In this document: positions 46,051 through 60,783 of the stretch, piece after piece
Position numbering within the stretch: position 1 is the stretch's first letter
Layout of the letters: each line of letters opens with the position of its first letter
Assembly (NCBI RefSeq): GCF_963678635.1
Contig: NC_087062.1
Location: forward strand, 90,063,845-90,127,844
DNA: 64,000 nucleotides
From: Symsagittifera roscoffensis
Taxonomy: Eukaryota > Xenacoelomorpha > Acoela > Convolutidae
Direction of reading: 5' to 3'
The notes under the pieces: model-generated
Databases searched by the model: none
What the model was told of the DNA's origin: nothing
The model's input: only the letters and a program-made list of their open reading frames with translations
Translations under genes and position numbers: made by a program

Positions 46051-49000
46051 TCCATTTCAAAAACAAAAAAAAACCGCTTTTTCGATACGAACTAAAAATT
46101 ATTCAGGAGTTAAAAACCTCTTCGGCAGGGAATCCAACCCCGGTCTCCAACGTGATAGGTTGGGATACTCACCACTATTCTACCGAAGATACAATTCCGC
46201 GCAAATTTTCCAAATTCGTGTCGATTGAAGTTCTCAAATTATACAACGACACAATAAAACTCGATCATCGTTTAGGAACCCTGCTGTATACAGCAACATG
46301 AAATCCCAACATTTTTGGTAATAAAAAAATTACTTTTTCGTATCCCAACATAGTTCCAGCAAAAAAAAACGCTCAGCAAAAAATTATACTTGAAGAATAC
46401 TTGAAAAATGCAAGCTTTGAATCGACTCAAAAAAAGCAATTTTCATGTAGTTCCATTTCAAAAACAAAAAAACGTTTTTTCGATACGAACTAAAAATTAT
46501 TCAGGAGTTGAAAACCTCTTCGGCGGGGAATCCAACCCCGGTCTCCAACGTGACAGGTTGGGATACTCACCGCTTTACTACACTGTACAGTTCCGAGCAT
46601 ATCTGCCAAGCTCGTGTCATATGAATATCTCAAGTTACAGAATGACACAATAGAACTCGATCAGCGTTCAGGAATCCTGCTGTATACAGCAACATGAACT
46701 CTGATCTTTCTTTTTGAAAAAAGCAGCTTTTTCTCATCCCAACATAGTCCCAGCAAAAAACTCGGAGCAGAAAGTCATGGTTGTAAGCTATCTGAAACAA
46801 AATTTATAGCTTTGAACCGACTGAAAAAAAAGCAAACTTCATGTAGTTCCAGTTCAAAAAAACAAAAGTTTTTTCGATACCAACTAAAAATTATTCAGGA
46901 AAAAAAACATCTTCGGCGGGGAATCGAACCCCGCTCTCCAACGTGACAGGCGGGGATACTCACCACTATACCGACGATACACTTCCGTGCATATCTTCCA
47001 AGTTCGTGTCATTTGAAAATCTCAAATTATAGAACGACACAAAAGAACTCGATCAGCGTTTAGGAACCCTGCTGTATACAGCAACATGAAATCCCAACAT
47101 TTCTTGTAAAAAAAACTGCTTTTTTGCATCCCAACATAGTTCCAGTAAAAAAAATGCTCAGCAAAAAATTAAACTTGCTAAATACTTGAAAAAAATTAAG
47201 CTTTGAACCGACTCAAAAAAAAAGCAACTTTCAAGTAGTTCCTTTTCAAAAACAAAAAAAAAACGCTTTTTCAATACGAATTAAAAATTATTCAGGAGTT
47301 AAAAACCTCTTCAGCGGGGAATCCAACCCCGGTCTCCAACGTGACAGGTTGGGATACTCACTGCTTTACTTCACTGTACAGTTCCGAGCATATCGGCCAA
47401 GCTCCTGTTATATGAAATTCTCAAGTTACAGAATGACACAATAGAACTCGATCAGCGTTCAGGAATCCTGCTGTACACAGCAACATGAAATCCCAACATT
47501 TTTGGTAATAAAAAAATTACTTTTTCGCATCCCAACATAGTTCCAGCAAAAAAAAAATGCTCAGCAAAAAAATATACTTGTAGAATACTTGAAAAAAGCA
47601 AGCTTTGAATCGACTCAAAAAGAGCAATTTTCATGTAGTTCCATTTCAAAAACAAAAAAACGTTTTTTCGATACGAACTAAAAATTATTCAGGAGTTGAA
47701 AACCTCTTCGGCGGGGAATCCAACCCCGGTCTCCAACGTGACAGGTTGGGGTACTCACCGCTTTACTACACTGTACAGTTCCGAGCATATCTGCCAGGCA
47801 CGTGTCATATGAATATCTCAAGTTACAGAATGACACAATAGAACTCGATCAGCGTTCAGGAATCCTGCTGTATACAGCAACATGAATTCTGATCTTTTTT
47901 TTTGAAAAAAGCAGCTTTTTCTCATCCCAACATAGTCCCAGCAAAAAACTCGGAGCAGAAAGTCATGGTTGTAAGCTATCTGAAACAAAATTTAAGGCTT
48001 TAAACCGACTGAAAAAAAAAGCAAACTTCATGTAGTTCCAGTTCAAAAAAACAAAAGTTTTTTCGATACGAACTAAAAATTATTCAGGAAAAAAAAACCT
48101 CTTCGGCGGGGAATCGAACCCCGCTCTCCAACGTGACAGGCGGGGATACTCACCACTATACCGACGATACACTTCCGCGCATATCTTCCAAGTTCGTGTC
48201 ATTTGAAATTCTCAAATTATAGAACGACACAAAAGAACTCGATCAGCGTTTAGGAACCCTGCTGTATACAGCAACATGAAATCCCAACATTTCTTGTAAA
48301 AAAACTGCTTTTTCGCATCCCAACATAGTTCCAGTAAAAAAATGCTCAGCAAAAACTTATACTTGTTAAATACTTGAAAAAATTAAGCTTTGAACCGACT
48401 CAAAAAAAAAGCTATTTTCAAGTAGTTCCATTTCAAAAAAAAAAAAAAACGCTTTTTCAATACGAACTAAAAATTATTCAGGAGTTAAAAACCTCTTCAG
48501 CGGGGAATCCAACCCCGGTCTCCAACGTGACAGGTTGGGATACTCACTGCTTTACTTCACTGTACAGTTCCGAGCATATCTGCCAAGCTCCTGTTATATG
48601 AAATTCTCAAGTTACAGAATGACACAATAGAACTCGATCAGCGTTCAGCAATCCTGCTGTATACAGCAACATGAAATCCCAACATTTTTGGTAATAAAAA
48701 AATTACTTTTTCGCATCCCAACATAGTTCCAGCAAAAAAAAATGCTCAGCAAAAAATTATACTTGTAGAATACTTGAAAAAAGCAAGCTTTGAATCGACT
48801 CAAAAAGAGCAATTTTCATGTAGTTCCATTTCAAAAACAAAAAAACGTTTTTTCGATACGAACTAAAAATTATTCAGGAGTTGAAAACCTCTTCGGCGGG
48901 GAATCCAACCCCGGTCTCCAACGTGACAGGTTGGGATACTCACCGCTTTACTACACTGTACAGTTCCGAGCATATCTGCCAAGCTCCTGTTATATGAAAT

Positions 49001-52000
49001 TCTCAAGTTATAGAATGACACAATCGAACTCGATCAGCGTTCAGGAATCCTGCTGTATACAGCAACATGAAATCCCAACATTTTTGGTAATAAAAAAATT
49101 ACTTTTTCGCATCCCAACATAGTTCCAGCAAAAAAAAATGCTCAGCAAAAAATTATACTTGTAGAATACTTGAAAAAAGCAAGCTTTGAATCGACTCAAA
49201 AAGAGCAATTTTTATGTAGTTCCATTTCAAAAACAAAAAAACGTTTTTTCGATACGAACTAAAAATTATTCAGGAGTTGAAAACCTCTTCGGCGGGGAAT
49301 CCAACCCCGGTCTCCAACGTGACAGGTTGGGATACTCACCGCTTTACTACACTGTACAGTTCCGAGCATATCTGCCAAGCACGTGTCATATGAATATCTC
49401 AAGTTACAGAATGACACAATAGAACTCGATCAGCGTTCAGGAATCCTGATGTATACAGCAACATGAATTCTGATCTTTTTTTTGAAAAAAGCAGCTTTTT
49501 CTCATGCCAACGTAGTCCCAGCAAAAAACTCGGAGCAGAAAGTCATGGTTGTAAGCTATCTGAAACAAAATTTAAGGCTTTAAACCGACCGAAAAAAAAA
49601 GCAAACTTCATGTAGTTCCAGTTCAAAAAAACAAAAGTTTTTTCGATACGAACTAAAAATTATTCAGGAAAAAAAACCTCTTCGGGGGGAAATTGAACCC
49701 CGCTCTCCAACGTGACAGGCGGGGATACTCACCACTATACCGACGATACACTTCCGCGCATATCTTCCAAGTTCGTGTCATTTGAAATTCTCAAATTATA
49801 GAACGACACAAAAGAACTCGATCAGCGTTTAGGAACCCTTCTGTATACAGCAACATGAAATTCCAACATTTCTTGTAAAAAAAAACTGCTTTTTCGCATC
49901 CCAACATAGTTCCAGTAAAAAAAAATGCTCAGCAAAATATTATACTTGTTAAATACGTGAAAAAAATAAAGCTTTGAACCGACTAAAAAAAAAAGCAATT
50001 TGCAAGTAGTTCCATTTCAAAAACAAAAAAAACGCTTTTTCAATACGAACTAAAAATTTTTCAGGAGTTAAAAACCTCTTCAGCGGGGAATCCAAACCCG
50101 GTCTTCAACGTGACAGGTTGGGATACTCACTGCTTTACTTCACTATAAAGTTCCGAGCATATCTGCCAAGCTCCTGTTATATGAAATTCTCAAGTTACAG
50201 AATGACACAATAGAACTCGATCAGCGTTCAGGAATCCTGCTGTATACAGCAACATGAAATCCCAACATTTTTGGTAATAAAAAAATTACTTTTTCGCATC
50301 CCAACATAGTTCCAGCAAAAAAAAATGCTCAGCAAAAAATTATACTTGTAGAATACTTGAAAAAAGCAAGCTTTGAATCAACTCAAAAAGAGCAATTTTC
50401 ATGTAGTTCCATTTCAAAAACAAAAAAACGTTTTTTCGATACGAACTAAAAATTATTCAGGAGTTGAAAACCTCTTCGGCGGGGAATCCAACCCCGGTCT
50501 CCAACGTGACAGGTTGGGATACTCACCGCTTTACTACACTGTACAGTTCCGAGCATATCTGCCAAGCACGTGTCATATGAATATCTCAAGTTACAGAATG
50601 ACACAATAGAACTCGATCAGCGTTCAGGAATCCTGCTGTATACAGCAACATGAACTCTTATTTTTTTTTTGAAAAAAGCAGCTTTTTCTCATCCCAACAT
50701 CGTCCCAGCAAAAAACTCGGAGCAGAAAGTCATGGTTGTAAGCTATCTGAAACAAAATTTAAGGCTTTAAACCGACTGAAAAAAAAAGCAAACTTCATGT
50801 AGTTCCAGTTGAAAAAAACAAAAGTTTTTTCGATACGAACTAAAAATTATTCAGGAAAAAAAACCTCTTCGGCGGGGAATCGAACCCCGCTCTCCAACGT
50901 GACAGGCGGGGATACTCACCACTATACCGACGATACACTTCCGAGCATATCTTCCAAGTTCGTGTCATTTGAAATTCTCAAATTATAGAACGACACAAAA
51001 GAACTCGATCAGCGTTTAGGAACCCTGCTGTATACAGCAACATGAAATCCCAACATTTCTTGTAAAAAAAACTGCTTTTTCGCATCCCAACATAGTTCCA
51101 GTAAAAAAATGCTCAGCAAAAAATTATACTTGTTAAATACTTGAAAAAAATTAAGCTTTGAACCGACTAAAAAAAAAGCAATTTTCAAGTAGTTCCATTT
51201 CAAAAACAAAAAAAAACGCTTTTTCAATACGAACTAAAAATTATTCAGGAGTTAAAAACCTCTTCAGCGGGGAATCCAACCCCGGTCTCCAACGTGACAG
51301 GTTGGGATACTCACTGCTTTACTACACTGTACAGTTCCGAGCATATCTGCCAAGCTCCTGTTATATGAAATTCTCAAGTTACAGAATGACACAATAGAAC
51401 TCGATCAGCGTTCAGGAGTCCTGCTGTATACAGCAACATGAAATCCGATCATTTTTTTAAAAAAGCAGCTTTTTCTCATCCCAACATAGTCACAGCAAAA
51501 AACTCAGAGCCGAAAGTCATGGTTGTAAGCAATCTGAAACTAAATTGAAGGCTTTGAACCGACTGAAAAAAAAGCAAACTTCATGTAGTTTCAGTTCAAA
51601 AACAAAAAAAAAATTGTTTTTTCGATACGAACTAAAAATTATTCAGGAGTTAAAAACCTCTTCAGCGGGGAATCCAACCCCGGTCTCCAACGTGACAGGT
51701 TGGGATACTCACTGCTTTACTACACTGTACAGTTCCGAGCATATCTGCCAAGCTCCTGTTATATGAAATTCTCAAATTATAGAACGGCACAATAGAACTC
51801 GATCAGCGTTTAGGAACCCTGCTGTATACAGCAACATGAAATCCTATCATTTTTTGTTAAAAAAACTGCTTTTTCGCATCCCAACATAGTTCCACCGAAA
51901 AAATGCTCAGCAAAAAAGTATACTTGTAAAACACTTGAAAAAAATCAAGCTTTGAACCGACTAAAGAAAAGCAATTTTTATGTAGTTCCATTTCAAAAGC

Positions 52001-54980
52001 AAAAAAAGCTTTTTCGATACGAACTAAAAGTTATTCAGGAGATAAAAACCCCTTCGGCGGGTAATCCAACCCCGGTCTCCAACGTGACAGGTTGGGATAC
52101 TCACCGCTTTACTACACTGTACAGTTCCGAGCATATCTGCCAAGCTCCTGTTATATGAAATTCTCAAGTTACAGAATGACACAATAGAACTCGATCAGCG
52201 TTCAGGAATCCTGCTGTATACAGCAACATGAAATCCCAACATTTTTGGTAATAAAAAAATTACTTTTTCGCATCCCAACATAGTTCCAGCAAAAAAAAAT
52301 GCTCAGCAAAAAATTATACTTGTAGAATACTTGAAAAAAGCAAGCTTTGAATCGACTCAAAAAGAGCAATTTTCATGTAGTTCCATTTAAAAAACAAAAA
52401 AACGTTTTTTCGATACGAACTAAAAATTATTCAGGAGTTGAAAACCTCTTCGGCGGGGAATCCAACCCCGGTCTCCAACGTGACAGATTGGGATACTCAC
52501 CGCTTTACTACACTGTACAGTTCCGAGCATATCTGCCAAGCACGTGTCATATGAATATCTCAAGTTACAGAATGACACAATAGAACTCGATCAGCGTTCA
52601 GGAATCCTGATGTATACAGCAACATGAATTCTGATCTTTTTTTTTTGAAAAAAGCAGCTTTTTCTCATCCCAACGTAGTCCCAGCAAAAAACTCGGAGCA
52701 GAAAGTCATGGTTGTAAGCTATCTGAAACAAAATTTAAGGCTTTAAACCGACTGAAAAAAAAGCAAACTTCATGTAGTTCCAGTTCAAAAAAAAAAGTTT
52801 TTTCGATACGAACTAAAAATTATTCAGGAGTTAAAAACCTCTTCAGCGGGGAATCCAACCCCGGTCTTCAACGTGACAGGTTGGGATACTCACTGCTTTA
52901 CTTCACTATACAGTTCCGAGCATATCTGCCAAGCTCCTGTTATATGAAATTCTCAAGTTACAGAATGACACAATAGAACTCGATCAGCGTTCAGGAATCC
53001 TGCTGTATACAGCAACATGAAATCCCAACATTTTTGGTAATAAAAAAATTACTTTTTCGCATCCCAACATAGTTCCAGCAAAAAAAAATGCTCAGCAAAA
53101 AATTATACTTGTAGAATACTTGAAAAAAGCAAGCTTTGAATCAACTCAAAAAGAGCAATTTTCATGTAGTTCCATTTCAAAAACAAAAAAACGTTTTTTC
53201 GATACGAACTAAAAATTATTCAGGAGTTGAAAACCTCTTCGGCGGGGAATCCAACCCCGGTCTCCAACGTGACAGGTTGGGATACTCACCGCTTTACTAC
53301 ACTGTACAGTTCCGAGCATATCTGCCAAGCACGTGTCATATGAATATCTCAAGTTACAGAATGACACAATAGAACTCGATCAGCGTTCAGGAATCCTGCT
53401 GTATACAGCAACATGAACTCTGATTTTTTTTTGAAAAAAGCAGCTTTTTCTCATCCCAACATCGTCCCAGCAAAAAACTCGGAACAGAAAGTCATGGTTG
53501 TAAGCTATCTGAAACAAAATTTAAGGCTTTAAACCGACTGAAAAAAAAGCAAACTTCATGTAGTTCCAGTTCAAAAAAACAAAAGTTTTTTCGATACGAA
53601 CTAAAAAATATTCAGGAAAAAAAACCTCTTCGGCGGGGAATCGAACCCCGCTCTCCAACGTGACAGGCGGGGATACTCACCACTATACCGACGATACACT
53701 TCCGCGCATATCTTCCAAGTTCATGTCATTTGAAATTCTCAAATTATAGAACGACACAAAAGAACTCGATCAGCGTTTAGGAACCCTGCTGTATACAGCA
53801 ACATGAAATCCCAACATTTCTTGTAAAAAAAACTGCTTTTTCGCATCCCAACATAGTTCCAGTAAAAAAATGCTCAGCAAAAAATTATACTTGTTAAATA
53901 CTTGAAAAAAATTAAGCTTTGAACCGACTAAAAAAAAAAGCAATTTTCAAGTAGTTCCATTTCAAAAACAAAAAAAACGCTTTTTCAATACGAACTAAAA
54001 ATTATTCAGGAGTTAAAAACCTCTTCAGCGGGGAATCCAACCCCGGTCTCCAACGTGACAGGTTGGGATACTCACTGCTTTACTACACTGTACAGTTCCG
54101 AGCATATCTGCCAAGCTCCTGTTATATGAAATTCTCAAGTTACAGAATGACACAATAGAACTCGATCAGCGTTCAGGAGTCCTGCTGTATACAGCAACAT
54201 GAAATCCGATCATTTTTTAAAAAAAGCAGCTTTTTCTCATCCCAACATAGTCACAGCAAAAAACTCAGAGCCGAAAGTCATGGTTGTAAGCAATCTGAAA
54301 CTAAATTGAAGGCTTTGAACCGACTGAAAAAAAGCAAACTTCATGTAGTTCCAATTCAAAAACAAAAAAAGTCTTTTCGATACGAACTAAAAATTATTCA
54401 GGAAATCAAAACCGCTTCGGCGGGGAATCGAACACCGCTCTCAAACGTGACAGGCTAGGATACTCACCACTATACTTCCGTAGGTACACTTCCGCGTATA
54501 TCACCCAAGTTCGTGTCATTTGAAATTCTCAAATTATAGAACGGCACAATAGAACTCGATCAGCGTTTAGGAACCCTGCTGTATACAGCAACATGAAATC
54601 CTATCATTTTTTGTTAAAAAAACTGCTTTTTCGCATCCCAGCATAGTTCCACCGAAAAAATGCTCAGCAAAAAAGTATACTTGTAAAACACTTGAAAAAA
54701 ATCAAGCTTTGAACCGACTAAAGAAAAGCAATTTTCATGTAGTTCGATTTCAAAAGCAAAAAAAGCTTTTTCGATACGAACTAAAAGTTATTCAGGAGAT
54801 AAAAACCCCTTCGGCGGGTAATCCAACCCCGGTCTCCAACGTGACAGGTTGGGATACTCACCACTTTACTACACTGTACAATTCCGAGCATATCTGCCAA
54901 GCTCGTGTCATATGAAATTCTCAAGTTACAGAATGACGCAATAGAACTCGATCAGCGTTCAGGAATCTTGCTGTATACAG
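46051..54980 (-). repeat. Array block 4, dominated by 5'-diverged tRNA-like copies
   Basis: Copies begin at 46118, 46516, 46909, 47307, 47704, 48099, 48493, 48889, 49285, 49678, 50076, 50472, 50865, 51260, 51658, 52050, 52446, 52839, 53235, 53626, 54021, 54413 and 54807. Most have the 5' acceptor/D-arm part replaced by the ACTGTACAGT-type sequence, a TTGGATT T loop and a perfect anticodon stem (CCAAC/GTTGG). 46909, 48099, 49678, 50865 and 53626 have a complete T loop but lack three bases at the 5' end (ACTATACCGACGA on plus). Confidence 0.9.
46118..46189 (-). tRNA. tRNA-Asp-like copy with anticodon ATC
   Basis: The acceptor stem TCTTCGG/CCGAAGA and anticodon stem CCAAC/GTTGG pair fully. The loop is CTATCAC, so 34-36 are ATC, still complementary to an Asp codon (GAT). 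The D stem has one change (GAAT). The T loop is TTGGATT with a CCCTG arm, so the B box is weakened. Confidence 0.45.
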
Positions 54981-55987
54981 CAACATGAAATCCGATCGTT
55001 TTTTAAAAAAGCAGCATTTTCTCATCCCAACATAGTCCCAGCAAAAAACTCGGAGCAGAAAGTCATGGTTGTAAGCTATCTGAAAATAAATTTAAGGCTA
55101 TGAACCGACTGAAAAAAAGCAAACTTTATGTAGTTTCAGTTCAAAAACAAAAAAAAAACGTTTTTTTCAATACAAACTAAAATTTATTCAGGAAATAAAA
55201 ATCTTTTCGGCGGGGAATCGAACACCGGTCTCCGTCGTGACAGTCTGGGATACTCACCACTATACTACCGAAGATACACTTCCTCGCATATCTTCCAAGT
55301 CCATGTCATTTGAAATTCTCAAATTATAGAACGACACAATACAACTCGATCAGCGTTTAGGAACCCTGCTGTATACAGCAACATGAAATCACAATTTAAA
55401 AAAAAACTGCTTTTTCGCATCCCAACATAGTTCCAGCAAAAAAATGCTCAGCAAAAAATTATACTTGTAGAATACTTGAAAAAAATCAAGCTTTGAACCG
55501 ACTGAAAAAAGCAATTTTTATGTAGTTCCATTTCAAAAACAAAAAAAAACATTTTTTCGATACGAACTAAAAATTATTCAGGAAATAAAAACCTCTTCGG
55601 CGGCGAATCGAACACCGGTCTCCGTCGTGACAGTCTGGGATACTCACCACTATACTACCGAAGATACACTTCCTCGCATATCTTCCAAGTCCATGTCATT
55701 TGAAATTCTCAAATTATAGAACGACACAATACAACTCGATCAGCGTTTAGGAACCCTGCTGTATACAACAACATGAAATCCCAACATTTTTTGTGAAAAA
55801 CTACTTTTTCGCATCCCAACATAGTTCCAGCAAAAAAATGCTCAGCAAAAAAATATACTTGTAGAATACTTGAAAAAAATCAAGCTTTGAACCGACTGAA
55901 AAAAGCAATTTTTATGTAGTTCCATTTCAAAAACAAAAAAAAAACATTTTTTCGATACGAACTAAAAATTATTCAGGAAATAAAAAC

Positions 55988-56059
55988 CTCTTCGGCGGCG
56001 AATCGAACCCCGGTCTCCAACGTGACAGGCTGAGATACTCACCACTATACTACTGAAGA
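55988..56059 (-). tRNA. tRNA-Asp-like (GTC), near complete
   Basis: The anticodon stem TCAGC/GTTGG pairs (with wobbles) and the T loop is TTCGATT. Defects are one acceptor mismatch (A-C at 6-67) and one T-stem mismatch (CGGGG/CGCCG). The same body is at 57168..57239. Confidence 0.55.
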
Positions 56060-57167
56060 TACCATTCCTCGCATATCTTCCACGTTCATGTCATTTGAAA
56101 TTCTCAAGTTACAGAATGACACAGTAGAACTCGATCAGCGTTCAGGAATCCTGCTGTATACAGCAACATGAAATCCGATCATTTTTTAAAAAAGCAGCTT
56201 TTTCTCATCCAAACATAGTCCCAGCAAAAAACTCGGAGCAGAAAGTCATGGTTGTAAGCTATCTGAAACTAAATTTAAGGCTTGGAACCAACTGAAAAAA
56301 AAGCAAACTTCATGTAGTTTCACTTCAAAAACAAAAAAAATTTTTTTTCGATACTAACTAAAAATTGTTCAGGAAATAAAAAAACCTTTTCGTCGGGGAA
56401 TCGAACCCCGGTCTCCAACGTGACAGGCTGGGATACTCACCACGATACTACCGAAGATACACTTCCTGGCATATCTTCCAAATTCAGGTCATTTGAAATT
56501 CCCAAATTATAGAACGACACAATAGAACTTGATCAGCGTTTAGGAACCCTGCTGTATACAGCAACATGAAATAACAACACTTTTTGTAATGAAAAACTGT
56601 TTTTCGCATCCCAACATAGTTTCAGCAAAAAAATGCTCAGCAAAAAATTATACTTGTAGAATACTTGAAAAAAATCAAGCTTTGAACCGACTCAAAAAAA
56701 AGAAATTTTCATGAAGTTCAATTTCAAAAAAAAACGTTTTTTCGATACGAACTAAAATTTATTCAGGAAATAAAAACCTCTTCGGCGGGGAACCGAACAC
56801 TGGTCTCCGTCGTGACAGGCTGAGATACTCACCACTATACTACCGAAGATACACTTCCTCGCATATCTTCCAAGTCCATGTCATTTGAAATTCTCAAATT
56901 ATAGAACGACACAATACAACTCGATCAGCGTTTAGGAACCCTGCTGTATACAGCAACATGAAATCACAATTTAAAAAAAAACTGCTTTTTCGCATCCCAA
57001 CAAAGTTCCAGCAAAAAAATGCTCAGCAAAAAATTATACTTGTAGAATACTTGAAAAAAATCAAGCTTTGAACCGACTGAAAAAAGCAATTTTTATGTAG
57101 TTCCATTTCAAAAACAAAAAAAAACATTTTTTCGATACGAACTAAAAATTATTCAGGAAATAAAAAC

Positions 57168-57239
57168 CTCTTCGGCGGCGAATCGAACCCCGGTCTCCAA
57201 CGTGACAGGCTGAGATACTCACCACTATACTACTGAAGA
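57168..57239 (-). tRNA. tRNA-Asp-like (GTC), near complete
   Basis: Same body as 55988..56059, three monomers away. Confidence 0.55.
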
Positions 57240-58348
57240 TACCATTCCTCGCATATCTTCCACGTTCATGTCATTTGAAATTCTCAAGTTACAGAATGAC
57301 ACAGTAGAACTCGATCAGCGTTCAGGAATCCTGCTGTATACAGCAACATGAAATCCGATCATTTTTTAAAAAAGCAGCTTTTTCTCATCCAAACATAGTC
57401 CCAGCAAAAAACTCGGAGCAGAAAGTCATGGTTGTAAGCTATCTGAAACTAAATTTAAGGCTTGGAACCAACTGAAAAAAAAGCAAACTTCATGTAGTTT
57501 CACTTCAAAAACAAAAAAAATTTTTTTCGATACTAACTAAAAATTGTTTAGGAAATAAAAAAACCTTTTCGTCGGGGAATCGAACCCCGGTCTCCAACGT
57601 GACAGGCTGGGATACTCACCACGATACTACCGAAGATACACTTCCTGGCATATCTTCCAAATTCATGTCATTTGAAATTCCCAAATTATAGAACGACACA
57701 ATAGAACTTGATCAGCGTTTAGGAACCCTGCTGTATACAGCAACATGAAATCCCAACACTTTTTGTAATGAAAAACTGTTTTTCGCATCCCAACATAGTT
57801 TCAGCAAAAAAATGCTCAGCAAAAAATTATACTTGTAGAATACTTGAAAAAAAATCAAGCTTTGAACCGACTCAAAAAAAAAGAAATTTTCATGTAGTTC
57901 CATTTAAAAAAAAAACGTTTTTTCGATACGAACTAAAATTTATTCAGGAAATAAAAATCTCTTCGGCGGGGAACCGAACACTGGTCTCAAACGTGACAGG
58001 CTGGAATACTCACCACTATACTACCGAAGATACACTTCCTCGCATATCTTCCAAGTTCATGTCATTTGAAATTCTCAATTTATAGAACGACACAATAGAA
58101 CTCGATCAGCGTTTAGGAACCCTGCTGTATACAGCAACATGAAACCCCAACATTTTAAAAAACTGCTTTTTCGCATCCCAACATAGTTCCAGCAAAAAAA
58201 TGCTCGGCAAAAAATTATACTTGTAAAATACTTGAAAAAAATCAAGCTTTGAACCGACTAAAAAAAGCAATTTTCATGTAGTTCCATTTCAAAAACAAAA
58301 AAAAACGTTTTTTCCATACGAACTAAAAATTATTCAGGAAATAAAATC

Positions 58349-58420
58349 CTCTTCGTCGGGGAATCGAACCCCGGTCTCAAACGTGACAGGCTAGGACACT
58401 CACCACTATACTACCGAAGA
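58349..58420 (-). tRNA. tRNA-Asp-like (GTC), near complete
   Basis: The T arm is perfect. The acceptor has a single G-A mismatch at 7-66 and the anticodon stem a T-T mismatch (CTAGC/GTTTG). Related copies are at 59532 (T stem further changed) and 60712. Confidence 0.55.
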
Positions 58421-60711
58421 TACACTTCCTCGCATATCTTCCAAGTTCATGTCATTTGGAATTCTCAATTTATAGAACGACAAAATAGAACTCGATCAGC
58501 GTTCAGGAATCCTGCTGTATACAGCAACATGAAATCCGACCATTTTTTAAAAAAGCAGCTTTTTCTCATCCAAACATAGTCCCAGCAAAAAACTCGGAGC
58601 AGAAAGTCATGGTTGTTAGCTATCTGAAACTGAATTTAAGGCTTGGAACCAACTGAAAAAAAAGCAAACTTCATGTAGTTTCACTTCAAAAACAAAAAAA
58701 TTTTTTTTTCGATACTAACTAAAAATTGTTCAGGAAATAAAAAAACCTTTTCGTCGGGGAATCGCACCCCGGTCTCCAACGTGACAGGCTGGGATACTCA
58801 CCACGATACTACCGAAGATACACTTCCTGGCATATCTTCCAAATTCATGTCATTTGAAATTCCCAAATTATAGAACGACACAATAGAACTTGATCAGCGT
58901 TTAGGAACCCTTCTGTATACAGCAACATGAAATCCCAACACTTTTTGTAATGAAAAACTGTTTTTCGCATCCCAACATAGTTTCAGCAAAAAAATGCTCA
59001 GCAAAAAATTATACTTGTAGAATACTTGAAAAAAATCAAGCTTTGAACCGACTCAAAAAAAAGAAATTTTCATGTAGTTCCATTTCAAAAAAAAAAAAGT
59101 TTTTTCGATACGAACTAAAATTTATTCAGGAAATAAAAACCTCTTCGGCGGGGAACCGAACACTGGTCTCAAACGTGACAGGCTGGAATACTCACCACTA
59201 TACTACCGAAGATACACTTCCTCGCATATCTTCCAAGTTCATGTCATTTGAAATTCTCAATTTATAGAACGACACAATAGAACTCGATCAGCGTTTAGGA
59301 ACCCTGCTGTATACAGCAACATGAAACCCCAACATTAAAAAAAACTGCTTTTTCGCATCCCAACATAGTTCCAGCAAAAAAATGCTCGGCAAAAAATTAT
59401 ACTTGTAAAATACTTGAAAAAAATCAAGCTTTGAACCGACTAAAAAAAGCAATTTTCATGTAGTTCCATTTCAAAAACAAAAAAAAAACGTTTTTTCCAT
59501 ACGAACTAAAAATTATTCAGGAAATAAAATCCTCTTCGTCGGGGAATCGAACCCAGGTCTCAAACGTGACAGGCTAGGACACTCACCACTATACTACCGA
59601 AGATACACTTCCTCGCATATCTTCCAAGTTCATGTCATTTGAAATTCTCAAGTTACAGAATGACACAGTAGAACTCGATCAGCGTTCAGGAATCCTGCTG
59701 TATACAGCAACATGAAATCCGATCATTTTTTAAAAAAGCAGCTTTTTCTCATCCAAACATAGTCCCAGCAAAAAACTCGGAGCAGAAAGTCATGGTTGTA
59801 AGCTATCTGAAACTAAATTTAAGGCTTGGAACCAACTGAAAAAAAAGCAAACTTAATGTCGTTTCACTTCAAAAACAAAAAAATTTTTTTTTCGATACTA
59901 ACTAAAAATTGTTCAGGAAATAAAAAAACCTTTTCGTCGGGGAATCGAACCCCGGTCTCCAACGTGACAGGCTGTGATACTCACCACGATACTACCGAAG
60001 ATACACTTCCTGGCATATCTTCCAAATTCATGTCATTTGAAATTCCCAAAATATAGAACGACACAATAGAACTTGATCAGCGTTTAGGAACCCTGCTGTA
60101 TACAGCAACATGAAATCCCAACACTTTTTGTAATGAAAAACTGTTTTTCGCATCCCAACATAGTTTCAGCAAAAAAATGCTCAGCAAAAAATTATACTTG
60201 TAGAATACTTGAAAAAAATCAAGCTTTGAACCGACTCAAAAAAAAGAAATTTTCATGTAGTTCCATTTAAAAAAAAAAACGTTTTTTCGATACGAACTAA
60301 AATTTATTCAGGAAATAAAAACCTCTTCGGCGGGGAACCGAACACTGGTCTCAAACGTGACAGGCTGGAATACTCACCACTATACTACCGAAGATACACT
60401 TCCTCGCATATCTTCCAAGTTCATGTCATTTGAAATTCTCAATTTATAGAACGACACAATAGAACTCGATCAGCGTTTAGGAACCCTGCTGTATACAGCA
60501 ACATGAAACCCCAACATTAAAAAAAACTGCTTTTCGCATCCCAACATAGTTCCAGCAAAAAAATGCTCGGCAAAAAATTATACTTGTAAAATACTTGAAA
60601 AAAATCAAGCTTTGAACCGACTAAAAAAAGCAATTTTCATGTAGTTCCATTTCAAAAACAAAAAAAAACGTTTTTTCCATACGAACTAAAAATTATTCAG
60701 GAAATAAAATC

Positions 60712-60783
60712 CTCTTCGTCGGGGAATCGAACCCCGGTCTCAAACGTGACAGGCTAGGACACTCACCACTATACTACCGAAGA
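60712..60783 (-). tRNA. tRNA-Asp-like (GTC), near complete
   Basis: Same body as 58349..58420, six monomers away. Confidence 0.55.
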
